This document shows, piece by piece, positions 52,388 through 60,955 of a stretch of DNA of 64,000 bases. The notes under the pieces were generated by a model. It worked only from the letters and a program-made list of their open reading frames with translations. It had not been told where the DNA came from and made no database searches. Source of the stretch: CAYVRJ01 sp964453645 (GTDB lineage Bacteria > Bacillota > Clostridia > Christensenellales > JAWKQI01); the NCBI GenBank assembly GCA_964453645.1, contig CAYVRJ010000004.1, positions 124,001 through 188,000 of the forward strand, in the 5' to 3' direction. The first letter of the stretch is position 1, and every line of letters starts with the position of its first letter. A program made the translations under genes and the position numbers.

Positions 52388-53466
52388 TCTTTATAAGATA
52401 ACTCCAAATATTGTGCTAAAACGTAACCGGTCTCACCGTTAAAGCGCACTTCGTGCCAACCAGGAGAGCTAAACGGTTTGAGTACAGTCAACACATCCCC
52501 CTTCTTGGCTTCACCCAGCTTGGGAGCAGCAGGATCGGCACTGGAGCGAACGTTGCAAAATTCGGTGACATTCACAACCTTTCCAATATTAGGAACGGGC
52601 GTAGGCTCAGCAGGTGCTTCTGCGGTGGCTTCAATTCCGTTCATGTTGTTGTAGCGTTGTGTCAACTCGGAATAGGGAATGAGGCTGTCGTCTTGCAGCA
52701 CGTATTGCACGGGATAGCGGTATAAATCGTTGGACGTGTCGTTGTCGCAGGTGGAGAGGGTCATAAACTTAGACTTCCCATTAAAAGACACGTCAGACTT
52801 AAAGGGGCTGTTCTTAAAGCAACGGGTGAAGTAATCCACGATGCTTTCTTTCTTGAAAGTCATAGCTCGGTAGTCATAGGCCTCACCAATTTTATAGGCA
52901 GCAGCAACCTGCCATTCGGTGTAACCCAGCTTGGTAATCACCCGAAGATTGGAGCTATTGTCAAAGAAGTCTTGTTTCTCATATTTGTGCAGGTTGTTAA
53001 AGTGGGTCTTACTGCCCTGAAAGTTGTGGCCGTAGAGCACCCAGTGGGGAAAGGCATCAAAGTTAGAGAAGTTGGTCACTCTGTTGTCCACATAAATCTC
53101 GCCGTAGGGGGAAGCAGTTTTTTTGCCGTCCCGGTTGTAGTTTAAATAATAGTTGGGTTTAGACGAAGCAAAAATCGGATAGTTTATGTTGGTTCCCTCC
53201 AGCTTAATCCAGCCGATACAATCGGAATACTTTGAAGCAACGGCAGTATAATCCGCAAACATCTTGGCAATCTCAGGGTCAAGGGGCTCAGGGGTGGGTT
53301 CAGGCTCGGGGGTTGGTTCTGGGGTAGGCTCGGGGGTGGGTTCTGGGGTTGCAACCGGGGTGGGTTCGGGGGTTTCCTCGGGAACCACTTCAATAGTCGG
53401 TTCGGAACACGCAAACAAGAGCAGTGCGCATAGTATAATCGAAACAAATACATATACCTTCTTCAT
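52384..53466 (-). CDS. Lipoprotein sortase with C-terminal SH3 domain
   Basis: Class-B-like sortase with extra parts. The ATG at 53466 (MKKVYVFVS) follows AGGTGA; the open frame reaches 53727 across the divergent galU promoter and is rejected. The 360 residues have a lipobox (LLFAC, Cys20), a long Pro-Thr-Glu repeat spacer (about 31-61), the sortase domain with His147 (LYGHNF), Cys240 (TLSTCD) and Arg250 (LYRYPV), and a bacterial SH3 domain (about 297-355, with FCNVRSSAD and GWHEVRFNGETGYVLAQYL). SH3 domains often bind peptidoglycan, which would hold the enzyme at the wall. Confidence 0.85.
   Translation of the reverse strand: MKKVYVFVSIILCALLLFACSEPTIEVVPEETPEPTPVATPEPTPEPTPEPTPEPEPTPEPLDPEIAKMFADYTAVASKYSDCIGWIKLEGTNINYPIFASSKPNYYLNYNRDGKKTASPYGEIYVDNRVTNFSNFDAFPHWVLYGHNFQGSKTHFNNLHKYEKQDFFDNSSNLRVITKLGYTEWQVAAAYKIGEAYDYRAMTFKKESIVDYFTRCFKNSPFKSDVSFNGKSKFMTLSTCDNDTSNDLYRYPVQYVLQDDSLIPYSELTQRYNNMNGIEATAEAPAEPTPVPNIGKVVNVTEFCNVRSSADPAAPKLGEAKKGDVLTVLKPFSSPGWHEVRFNGETGYVLAQYLELSYKE
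53284..53376 (-). repeat. Pro-Thr-Glu spacer coded by short tandem repeats
   Basis: The DNA for residues 31-61 of the SH3-sortase consists of imperfect repeats of 12 bp (coding PTPE/PEPT units). A shorter version occurs in the neighbouring sortase gene (about 52208-52260). Such tracts can change length by slippage in steps that keep the frame when multiples of 3. Confidence 0.7.
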
Positions 53467-53559
53467 AGAATCACCTATATCATAAAAAATTGTACTGGAG
53501 GTATTATACTGCAAATGTATAATTATTTCAAATAGTTTTTGAAGAAGAGCACATATAGG

Positions 53560-53588
53560 TTGAACATTTGGCCGGAAGGTTATATAAT
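53560..53588 (+). promoter_or_regulatory. Promoter of galU
   Basis: TTGAAC (53560-53565) and TATAAT (53583-53588) are 17 bp apart, about 30 bp before the galU start. The divergent sortase operon begins at 53466, so its promoter must lie in the same 150-bp region. Confidence 0.75.
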
Positions 53589-53616
53589 GTAACAAAATAC
53601 GTGAGGTTTGTATTCT

Positions 53617-54477
53617 ATGATAACAAAAGCGGTGATACCCGCTGCAGGGCTGGGCACGAGAATGCTGCCTGCAACCAAAGCAATACCCAAAGGCATGATC
53701 ACGATTGTGGATAAACCTGCACTGCAATATATTGTGGAGGAAGCGGCGCAGAGTGGGATCACGGACGTTTTAATTATCATCAACCCCGAAGATATCACAA
53801 TTGAACGTCACTTTTCCCTGTCTAACGAACTGATGAGCCACTTGGTATCAACCAACAAGGGGCATGTGGCTGATGCGCTAAAAAATATCTCCAACCTTGC
53901 TAACGTTTGTTTTATGAAACAGCCAAAACCCACGGGATTGGGTGCAGCCATCTATATGGCAAAGGCATTTACAGGGGACGAACCCTTTGCAGTGCTGTAT
54001 TCGGACGATGTGATCGTTGGGCAAACGCCTGCAACGGCAGAGCTGATTGCTGCCTATGAGCACTATTCCTTGGGTATTGCGGGAATAAAAGAAGTTCCAC
54101 AGCACGAAATACACAAATATTCCTCTTTAAAAGTATCACCGGTGGGTGATCGGATTTATAAAATATCGGATATGGTTGAAAAGCCCATGAGCGGAGAGGA
54201 ATTCTCCCTGTTTTCGGTGTTGGGCAGGTGTGTGTTACCTCCCGACATTTATCCCATTCTCGAAGGCACGTCTCCCGGCCACGGGGGAGAAGTGCAGCTC
54301 ACCGATGCCATGAAGGAACTGTGTAAAAAACAGGGTATGATTGGCGTTGATTTCCTGGGTGAACGATTTGATGCGGGAAATAAGCTGGACTTACTCAAGT
54401 GCTCCATTGCTGTTGGCAAAAATCACCCCGAGTTTGGCCGGGAGTTCTGCGAGTATTTAAAGAATTGTTCGTGTTAG
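53617..54477 (+). CDS. galU: UTP-glucose-1-phosphate uridylyltransferase
   Basis: Makes UDP-glucose for polysaccharide and envelope synthesis. The ATG at 53617 follows GTGAGG (53601-53606); a TTG at 53608 is in frame. The 286 residues begin with the nucleotidyltransferase motif VIPAAGLGTRMLPATKAIPKGM, followed by VDKPALQYIVEEA, the metal site SDDVI, and EKP with the GLGRYVL-like VLGRCVLPP. Length is normal for GalU. It overlaps the FkbM gene. Confidence 0.94.
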   Translation: MITKAVIPAAGLGTRMLPATKAIPKGMITIVDKPALQYIVEEAAQSGITDVLIIINPEDITIERHFSLSNELMSHLVSTNKGHVADALKNISNLANVCFMKQPKPTGLGAAIYMAKAFTGDEPFAVLYSDDVIVGQTPATAELIAAYEHYSLGIAGIKEVPQHEIHKYSSLKVSPVGDRIYKISDMVEKPMSGEEFSLFSVLGRCVLPPDIYPILEGTSPGHGGEVQLTDAMKELCKKQGMIGVDFLGERFDAGNKLDLLKCSIAVGKNHPEFGREFCEYLKNCSC

Positions 54478-55490
54478 ATAACTTCCCCTCCCTGTGGGAT
54501 ACAATTAAAAATACACAAAAACCCATCTACCTGTACGGCATGGGCAACGGAGCAGAAAAACTCATTCAGGTTTTAAAGGGTATGGGTGTTTCGGTGAGCG
54601 GTGTGTTTGCCAGCGACGAATTTGTGCGGGGGCAGACGTTTTTAGATTTTCCAGTGAAACGCTATGGGGATGTTGTAAACCAACACAAAGAGGTTCTGGT
54701 GTTGCTCTCCTTTGGAACCAGCAGGCTCGAGGTGTTGGAGCGGATTGATGCAATCAATCGGGAACAGGAGTTATACGTGCCCGATCTGCCGGTTGTGGGA
54801 GAAGGTTTATACGACCAACAGTTTTTTATAACCAACGAGAACAGCCTTTGTGAAGTACTTAACATGTTGGATGAACACAGCAAAGAACCATACATGGACG
54901 TGTTGAAATACAAAAAAACTGGGGAAATCAAGTATCTAAGCCAAAACGGACTTGAGCCTGAAATGCAAAAGTATGAAACCATATTCGACTGCGGTGCATA
55001 CGACGGAGATACAGTTTTAAACTTCGCAGAGACAAACTATAGGCACATTTTTGCACTGGAACCGGATCCAAAGAATTTTCAAAAGCTAGTCAACAAGACA
55101 TCCCATTTGCAAAACATTACATATTTTAATATGGCAGCCCATTCTCACAGCGCCGAAGTGCCCTTTTCTGCAACGGCCAATAGAAATTCCAATATATGTG
55201 CAGCAAATGCCTCTCGCCAGGTGCGTGCAGATAGTATTGACAACCTGTTGGCAGGCCGAGAGGTGACATTCATTAAGTTGGACGTGGAGGGAAATGAGGA
55301 AAACGTGATCTATGGGTTAAGAGAAACCATTCAGAAATATAAGCCAAAGCTAAAAATCAGTGCCTACCACCGCACTGAGGATATCTATAAAATCCCCCTG
55401 CTCGTAAAAAACATACGTGATGACTATCACATACGTTTTTTCAAAGAGACCTATCTCCCGCCGTGGGACAGCTATTTTTACTTTTATTAA
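54471..55490 (+). CDS. FkbM-family methyltransferase
   Basis: Predicted SAM-dependent methyltransferase, perhaps acting on a sugar or glycan. The probable GTG start at 54471 overlaps the galU stop; a TTG at 54465 is also possible and neither has a strong binding site. The first 100 or so residues form a Rossmann-like region (IYLYGMGNGAEKLIQVLKGMG) often found before FkbM domains in Clostridia. The FkbM domain follows with FDCGAYDGDTVLNF, ALEPDP and FIKLDVEGNE. Coupling to galU suggests a role in surface glycan building. The stop codon shares TTAA with the convergent gene. Confidence 0.82.
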   Translation: MLDNFPSLWDTIKNTQKPIYLYGMGNGAEKLIQVLKGMGVSVSGVFASDEFVRGQTFLDFPVKRYGDVVNQHKEVLVLLSFGTSRLEVLERIDAINREQELYVPDLPVVGEGLYDQQFFITNENSLCEVLNMLDEHSKEPYMDVLKYKKTGEIKYLSQNGLEPEMQKYETIFDCGAYDGDTVLNFAETNYRHIFALEPDPKNFQKLVNKTSHLQNITYFNMAAHSHSAEVPFSATANRNSNICAANASRQVRADSIDNLLAGREVTFIKLDVEGNEENVIYGLRETIQKYKPKLKISAYHRTEDIYKIPLLVKNIRDDYHIRFFKETYLPPWDSYFYFY

Positions 55491-56350
55491 TTTTTTGTTA
55501 GAAAGACGGTGTTTCGCTCCACAAAGAAATAGGGTTTAAACTTTTGTTTAAAGTGTTCAAGGCCTTTAATACCCTCAGTGGTGCCAAGGTTTACATAACT
55601 TGCGTTGGGAAACACATGTTTCATAGTTTCAATGTACAAATATACAGTTAAGCCGTTGATTCTGCTCCCGGTTTTTGCCATGTAAATATACACCGTATCG
55701 CAGTTTTGTTCGCAGAGCATAAATCCCTCGGCCTTTCCCTCCACGTATACAATACCACCCGATACGCCAGTGGTATTCATTTGAGAAATAAAGTTTGCAA
55801 GGGATATTTGCTCGCATCCAAAGGCACACCCGCCGCAATCCCGCTTGGAACACCATTTGGAATGAATGCCCTTGGCATCCAGAGCATTTTTGCGATCGAT
55901 GATTTGAAACTCAATGTTTTTGTTGTTTTGAACAAAGTGGTTGTAGTCCGCAGTTTTACTCTTACACTTGTTCCAAGAGAGGGAAATGAAATCTTGTTGT
56001 TCGTTCATATAATTGGGGTAATCGGCTGTGACAGACAGTGTATAGTTGGTTAGCTTTTCATAGCGATACACGTGTTCCTGGGGCACACAAAAGAATTCAG
56101 CACATTCTCTTTCCTGAAAAATAATATCTACTGCACGCTCAAACGATTGCTCGTCGTATTCGCCCAATAGATCGGAAAAGGCGTTTTGCCGAAATTCGGG
56201 TATCACAGTTAAATAGTCCTCAAAAATTTCATAACCGTTGGTGTAGATGTCCATATATGCACACAGCACACCAAACCCCAAGTCCAGGCATTTGGTGTGC
56301 TTTAAATATGTGTCAAATATGTCTTTGTCGCTTAAGTCTATTAACTTCAT
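55487..56350 (-). CDS. DUF2156-like protein (possible acyl/aminoacyl transferase fold)
   Basis: A 287-residue cytoplasmic protein resembling the GNAT-like DUF2156 family, related to the C-terminal domain of phosphatidylglycerol lysyltransferase. Recognisable are the N-terminal AYMDIYTNGYEIFEDYLTV region and the C-terminal LYIETMKHVFPNASYVNLGTTEGIKGLEHFKQKFKP pattern. A cysteine-rich stretch (CSKRDCGGCAFGC, about 167-179) is unusual and might bind a metal or iron-sulphur cluster. No membrane helices. It overlaps the FkbM gene at the stop codons and lies 7 bp after a dehydrogenase gene. Confidence 0.6.
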   Translation of the reverse strand: MKLIDLSDKDIFDTYLKHTKCLDLGFGVLCAYMDIYTNGYEIFEDYLTVIPEFRQNAFSDLLGEYDEQSFERAVDIIFQERECAEFFCVPQEHVYRYEKLTNYTLSVTADYPNYMNEQQDFISLSWNKCKSKTADYNHFVQNNKNIEFQIIDRKNALDAKGIHSKWCSKRDCGGCAFGCEQISLANFISQMNTTGVSGGIVYVEGKAEGFMLCEQNCDTVYIYMAKTGSRINGLTVYLYIETMKHVFPNASYVNLGTTEGIKGLEHFKQKFKPYFFVERNTVFLTKN

Positions 56351-56357
56351 GTGCTCC

Positions 56358-57392
56358 TTACGGGTTTACGATGACCCGAAGCCCTGCATGCCCTTCGGCT
56401 GCCGCAAAAGCTTCGTTGATTTGATCTAATGAAAAATTGTGGGTGATATACCGCTTCATGTCCACCATACCTGCATTAATCATTTCGCAGGCCTGTGCGT
56501 GGTGGCGGGGCAGTGCACCGTGTGCGCCGTGGACAAACAGCTCCTTGTAGTGGATGATGTTTGTGTCCAGCGTAACTGTGCTGCCCTTGGGCAGACCGCC
56601 GAATAAATTGATTCTCGCACGGTTTTTCGCCATGTGCAGTGCATCTGCATGGGTTTGGGGGGAGGGGTTGGCTGTAATCACCACGTCTGCTCCTAAGCCG
56701 TTGGTCTCTTCTAATACTCGGGCAATGGGATCTTCTTCCGACGAACAAATGTATACATCCGCACCAAACTTTTTGGCAACTTCCAACCTGGGCTTGGAAC
56801 GCTGTACCACAAAAATCTTACGTGCACCCATCTTTCTAACCACTTCAATAATCATAATGCCGATGGGCCCAGCACCGATGATAACCACGTCGTCACCCAT
56901 CTTAATGTTTGAAAGTTCCAATGCGTTGAGCACACAACCCAAAGGTTCTGCCAGCGCTGCTTCGTCGTAGGAGACGTGAGGGGCAATTTTGTGCACAGGG
57001 CCGTAGTTCACCACCGTTTTGTTCAGCAGAATATATTCGGCAAAACCACCTGCAAACTGATACCCCATTGCATAGTTGGTCTGGCAGTTGTTTCCAATAC
57101 CTGCTTCGCAAAACATGCATTCGCCACATGGAACGTCTGCCCCGATGGCAATGCGATCTCCAACGGCAAATTTACTCACATTGGCACCCACCGACACCAC
57201 ATCACCTGCCAGCTCGTGTCCGATGATGGCGGGGGGGATCACCCGGTTGTTGCCGTGGTGGAATATGCGGATATCACTGCCGCACACCGCACACGCTCTC
57301 ACCCGCACTAAAACGCTGTTGTCGTCGCAGGAGGGTGTGGGTATATCGCAAACGGTCATATTGTTTAGTTCGTGAAGTATTGCAGCTCTCAT
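56358..57392 (-). CDS. Zinc-dependent medium-chain dehydrogenase (sorbitol/threonine type)
   Basis: NAD(P)-dependent dehydrogenase of 344 residues. Catalytic zinc ligands are seen in CAVCGSD (Cys38 region) and GHELAGDV; structural zinc cysteines in CGECMFCEAGIGNNC; the Rossmann motif is GAGPIGIM. The closest groups are sorbitol, L-threonine and related polyol dehydrogenases. It lies 18 bp after a TIM-barrel isomerase gene, so the two probably act on one polyol or sugar-derived compound. Confidence 0.88.
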   Translation of the reverse strand: MRAAILHELNNMTVCDIPTPSCDDNSVLVRVRACAVCGSDIRIFHHGNNRVIPPAIIGHELAGDVVSVGANVSKFAVGDRIAIGADVPCGECMFCEAGIGNNCQTNYAMGYQFAGGFAEYILLNKTVVNYGPVHKIAPHVSYDEAALAEPLGCVLNALELSNIKMGDDVVIIGAGPIGIMIIEVVRKMGARKIFVVQRSKPRLEVAKKFGADVYICSSEEDPIARVLEETNGLGADVVITANPSPQTHADALHMAKNRARINLFGGLPKGSTVTLDTNIIHYKELFVHGAHGALPRHHAQACEMINAGMVDMKRYITHNFSLDQINEAFAAAEGHAGLRVIVNP

Positions 57393-57410
57393 GGTTATGA
57401 TTCCCTTCTT

Positions 57411-58295
57411 TTATTCCTGTATGAATTTTCTCCAGTAATGAACAGAGGCTTTGTGGTCGTCAAAAACTTTGTAATCGGTGTCCACGTGTTCCCGGTGGGA
57501 AAGTTCTAAAGTCATGAGGGTTTCTTTGCAACCAGATTTTTCAAGACATTCGATCACACGTTCACCGGTGATATACCCTTGGGCGTTGTATTCATCGGTA
57601 AAGGACCAGTGGTTGGAAAAATTAAATTTCGTCTGCTGCAAGTGAACCACCGGGGAGATGGCCCCCAACTTTTCAATCCAAGGGTAACAATCCCGCTCGT
57701 CGGGGTGGGGGGCATGGCCCACATCTAAGCAAACTTCAAAGGGTACACCACAATCTGCGTTGACACGATCCACGAGATCCAAGGTGTCCCCAACAGTGTT
57801 TGCAAATTCTCGGGGAACACTCATGGGTTCAAAAATAACGCTAGCATACCCCAATTCTTGTGCACGCTTGGTCACTTTCTGCCAGTTTTTAACCCCGATA
57901 TCCCGCATCTTTTCAAAGTTTTTCAAACCTTCAAAGGTGAGAGAACCAAAGTGACTTCCTCCCGTCTTGGCACCCAGCCGAGCACCCAGTTCGAAATAGG
58001 AGTACAGCCACGAAAGCCACATGTCCCGTGCGCGCTCATCGTCGCTCACCAAGTGGTTGACTCTGGTGTAGGCATCGGTGAAAATGGAATCAACGGAAAA
58101 ACCGTATGTATCCATGGCTCGTTTAATTCGCTCAACGAGATCGTCTTGGTAACACTTGTCCCAGAAAGGGTTTAATAGCGAAGCGGTCAACTGAACGCTC
58201 TTAACACCTAAATCCCCAACAAATTTGCCCCACTCCTCGGGTGTCTGGTAGCGGTTGATGGCAAACCCTGTGTTAATACATAATTTTAGTTTCAT
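57411..58295 (-). CDS. Sugar phosphate isomerase/epimerase (xylose isomerase-like TIM barrel)
   Basis: A 294-residue TIM-barrel protein of the AP-endonuclease 2/sugar isomerase superfamily. The start MKLKLCINTG at 58295 is preferred to 58307 as it begins at the first barrel strand; AGGTTG lies upstream. Likely metal ligands are Glu in VIFEPMSVP, Asp/His in CLDVGHAPH, His in PVVHLQQTK and Glu in MTLELSH. The family includes isomerases of tetrulose phosphates and epimerases of ketoses. Together with the dehydrogenase downstream it suggests polyol breakdown; the substrate is not clear. Confidence 0.82.
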   Translation of the reverse strand: MKLKLCINTGFAINRYQTPEEWGKFVGDLGVKSVQLTASLLNPFWDKCYQDDLVERIKRAMDTYGFSVDSIFTDAYTRVNHLVSDDERARDMWLSWLYSYFELGARLGAKTGGSHFGSLTFEGLKNFEKMRDIGVKNWQKVTKRAQELGYASVIFEPMSVPREFANTVGDTLDLVDRVNADCGVPFEVCLDVGHAPHPDERDCYPWIEKLGAISPVVHLQQTKFNFSNHWSFTDEYNAQGYITGERVIECLEKSGCKETLMTLELSHREHVDTDYKVFDDHKASVHYWRKFIQE

Positions 58296-58325
58296 GTACA
58301 ACCTCACTTTTTAATTCATAAAAAA

Positions 58326-58348
58326 ATGCACATCTATAAGATATGCAT
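58326..58348 (-). terminator. Terminator after pnp
   Basis: On the minus strand ATGCA-T-ATCT and AGAT-G-TGCAT form a nine-pair stem with one mismatch and a 3-nt loop, followed by seven T. It lies 14 bp after the pnp stop codon. Confidence 0.75.
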
Positions 58349-58361
58349 TCATAAATTTACA

Positions 58362-60455
58362 TTAAGCCTCTTCGGGTATGAGACCTTTGCGGGTTAGATT
58401 GATTCTACCCATCTTGTCGATTTCGATGACTTTAACGAGAATTTCATCGCCCACAGAAACCACTTCTTCGCAAGTTTTCACGAACTTGTTGGACAGGTTG
58501 GCAATTCTGCACATACCTTCCTTACCCGGGCAAAGCTCGACAAACACACCAAAGCTCATAATCCGGGCTACTTTACCCAGATATACGTTGCCAACAGTCA
58601 CATCGGTGACAATGGCTTCAATGATACTCTGTGCCTTTTGTGCGGCAGCCGAATCGGGAGTGGTGATGAACACACGGCCATCGTCCTCAATATCCAGCTT
58701 AACGCCAGTTTCCGCAATAATTTTGTTGATCACCTTGCCGCCAGCGCCAATGACTTCACGAATTTTCTCGGGGTCAATGTTAAACTGAACGATCTTAGGC
58801 GCATAATCCGAAAGCTTATTCCGGGGAGAGGGCATCACTTCATCCATTTTATCGAGGATGTGCATCCGTCCCTTGTTAGCCTGGGCTAAAGCTTTGGTTA
58901 AAATCTCTTTGTCTATGCCCTTGATTTTGATATCCATTTGAATAGCGGTAATGCCCTTGCGGGTACCGGCTACTTTAAAGTCCATGTCGCCCATGAAGTC
59001 TTCCAAACCTTGAATATCGGTGAGCACCACAACTTTTTCGCTCTCCGGGTCTTTAATGAGACCCATGGCAACACCTGCAACAGAAGCTTTTAAGGGCACA
59101 CCCGCATCCATTAGGGAAAGGGAGCTTGCGCATACGCTTGCCTGGGAGGTGGAACCGTTGGAGCTGATACATTCAGATACTGTGCGAATGGCATAGGGGA
59201 ATTCCTGTTCACTGGGCAGCATGGGTTCGATGGCACGCTCTGCCAGTGCACCGTGGCCGATTTCCCGTCTGCCGGGGCTGCGAAGGGGTTTTGCTTCGCC
59301 TGTGGAGAAGGGGGGCATGTTGTAGTGGTGCATATAGCGCTTGTAATCCTCTTCGGAAATGCCGTCTAGGGTTTGGCCATCCCCAATGGCTCCAAGGGTG
59401 GTGACGGTGAGCGCTTGGGTCATACCCCGGGTGAACACGGCAGAACCGTGGGTGCGGGGCAGCAAACCCGTTTCACACCAAATCTCACGAATATCTTCGT
59501 AGCTGCGTCCATCGGGGCGAATGCCCTTGTGGATAATTTTATCCCTTAAAAGTCCTTTGGTTAAATCATAAAGGGCTGTGTCGATATCTCGTTCACATTC
59601 GGGGAAAATTTCTGCAAAGTGAGCCATCACTTCTTCCTTCACTTGCTCTTCCCGCTCTTGGCGTTCGGCTCTATCGAAGGTGTCCAGCGACCACACGCAC
59701 TTGTCGTATGCAAATTCGCGAACAGCAGCTTTAATCTCCTCGGATGGAAGTTTTAATACAATCTGCTTTTTGGGTTTACCCACTTCGGCAACGATTTTAT
59801 CAATAAAATCAACGATTTTTTTGATTTCCTCGTGAGCCAGCAGAATGGCGTCTAGCATTTGTTCTTCCGAGACCTCGTTGGCACCGGCTTCCACCATCAT
59901 CACCGCATCTCTGGTTCCCGAGACGATTAAGTCCAGCTTACTCTGCTCCCGCTGCTTAGAGTTGGGGTTGATGACAAATTCACCATCCACCAGACCAACG
60001 GCCACAGAACCGGTGGGTCCCGCCCAGTTGATATCCGAAATGGAGAGGGCAACGGAACTGCCGATCATAGCATAGATTGCCGGGGGAATATCCATCTCCA
60101 CAGACATTGCCGTAGCAATGACCTGCACGTCGTTGTAGTATCCCTTGGGGAACAGGGGACGGATGGGTCTGTCGATTAAGCGGCAAGTGAGGATTGCCCG
60201 CTCGGAAGGACGGCCTTCTCGCTTGATAAACCCTCCCGGGATTTTGCCGACAGCATATTGCTTTTCTTCGAAATCCACAGATAAGGGAAAGAAGTCGATG
60301 CCGTCACGGGGTTTAGAAGCAGCGGTAGCCGTGACAAACACCACTGTGTCTCCACAGCGGACAAAGCAGGCGCCACCGGCTTGTTCTGCATATTTTCCCG
60401 TTTCAACAACCAACTTGCGCCCGGCAAGTTCGGTTTCAAATATCTTGTGTTGCAT
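58362..60455 (-). CDS. pnp: Polyribonucleotide nucleotidyltransferase (PNPase)
   Basis: Phosphorolytic 3'-5' exoribonuclease for mRNA decay. The start at 60455 (MQHKIFETELAGRKL) gives 697 residues; the frame extends upstream to 60497 but loses homology. Two RNase PH domains are present (KREGRPSERAILTCRLIDRP in the first; RSPGRREIGHGALAERA, SSNGSTSQASVC and the catalytic Asp region LTDIQGLEDFMGDMDFKVAGT in the second), then a KH domain (VIGAGGKVINKI) and an S1 domain (GNVYLGKVARIMSFGVFVEL). Order rpsO-pnp is conserved in bacteria. Confidence 0.96.
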   Translation of the reverse strand: MQHKIFETELAGRKLVVETGKYAEQAGGACFVRCGDTVVFVTATAASKPRDGIDFFPLSVDFEEKQYAVGKIPGGFIKREGRPSERAILTCRLIDRPIRPLFPKGYYNDVQVIATAMSVEMDIPPAIYAMIGSSVALSISDINWAGPTGSVAVGLVDGEFVINPNSKQREQSKLDLIVSGTRDAVMMVEAGANEVSEEQMLDAILLAHEEIKKIVDFIDKIVAEVGKPKKQIVLKLPSEEIKAAVREFAYDKCVWSLDTFDRAERQEREEQVKEEVMAHFAEIFPECERDIDTALYDLTKGLLRDKIIHKGIRPDGRSYEDIREIWCETGLLPRTHGSAVFTRGMTQALTVTTLGAIGDGQTLDGISEEDYKRYMHHYNMPPFSTGEAKPLRSPGRREIGHGALAERAIEPMLPSEQEFPYAIRTVSECISSNGSTSQASVCASSLSLMDAGVPLKASVAGVAMGLIKDPESEKVVVLTDIQGLEDFMGDMDFKVAGTRKGITAIQMDIKIKGIDKEILTKALAQANKGRMHILDKMDEVMPSPRNKLSDYAPKIVQFNIDPEKIREVIGAGGKVINKIIAETGVKLDIEDDGRVFITTPDSAAAQKAQSIIEAIVTDVTVGNVYLGKVARIMSFGVFVELCPGKEGMCRIANLSNKFVKTCEEVVSVGDEILVKVIEIDKMGRINLTRKGLIPEEA

Positions 60456-60481
60456 TTTGTTCTCACTTTCGTTAAAAGAAT

Positions 60482-60508
60482 AAATTAGCGAATACAATCC
60501 GCTAATTT
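60482..60508 (-). promoter_or_regulatory. Stem-loop between rpsO and pnp
   Basis: AAATTAGCG (60482-60490) and CGCTAATTT (60500-60508) form a 9-bp perfect stem with a 9-nt loop, 8 bp after the rpsO stop codon. In many bacteria the rpsO-pnp junction holds a hairpin that is processed or works as an attenuator and takes part in PNPase autoregulation; that role here is inference. Confidence 0.6.
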
Positions 60509-60516
60509 AACGTGTT

Positions 60517-60780
60517 TTATTTTCTTAGGTTCAAGCTTGCAATCAGTGTTCTGTAACGCTCGATGTCCTTTGACTTCAAGTAGTTTAAAAGGCCTCTGCG
60601 CTTACCAACCATCTTCAAAAGACCACGTCTGGAATGGAAATCCTTTTTGTGAACCTTTAAGTGTTCGTTCAGTTCGTTGATCCGCTTGGTTAAAAGAGCG
60701 ATTTGTACTTCGGGGGAACCGGTGTCACCCTCGTGGGTGGCGTACTGTGTGATTACATCGTTTTTTGATACTTTGTCCAT
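60517..60780 (-). CDS. rpsO: 30S ribosomal protein S15
   Basis: Primary 16S rRNA-binding protein of the small subunit platform. The ATG at 60780 (MDKVSKNDVI) follows AAAAGGAG. The 87 residues match S15 from end to end: HEGDTGSPEVQIALLTKRINELNEHLK, HKKDFHSRRGLLKMVGKRR and YLKSKDIERYRTLI. The signal for its promoter is at 60863-60891. Confidence 0.97.
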   Translation of the reverse strand: MDKVSKNDVITQYATHEGDTGSPEVQIALLTKRINELNEHLKVHKKDFHSRRGLLKMVGKRRGLLNYLKSKDIERYRTLIASLNLRK

Positions 60781-60862
60781 TGGTGTTATTCTCCTTTTTA
60801 ATCGCCGCAAACTGAGCACGCGCACGACCGACAAGCCAAGTATGCGGTTTAATACAAGCTAT

Positions 60863-60891
60863 ATATTAACACAAGCGATACACTTTGTAAA
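60863..60891 (-). promoter_or_regulatory. Promoter of rpsO-pnp
   Basis: On the minus strand TTTACA (60886-60891) and TAATAT (60863-60868) are 17 bp apart, giving a leader of about 75 nt before the rpsO start. This leader is GC-rich (around 60805-60830) compared with the promoter and may fold for S15 autocontrol. Confidence 0.6.
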
Positions 60892-60955
60892 TATAATTTT
60901 TCTTTTATTATTTCCGAAGGGCAGGGGTTGGATACTAAAAAATGAAAGGAGAAAC

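Noticed and set aside
53284..53376. CRISPR-like or satellite repeat
   Set aside because: Repeats are 12 bp, in frame, and code for a Pro-Thr-Glu spacer in a sortase; there are no spacers or cas genes.
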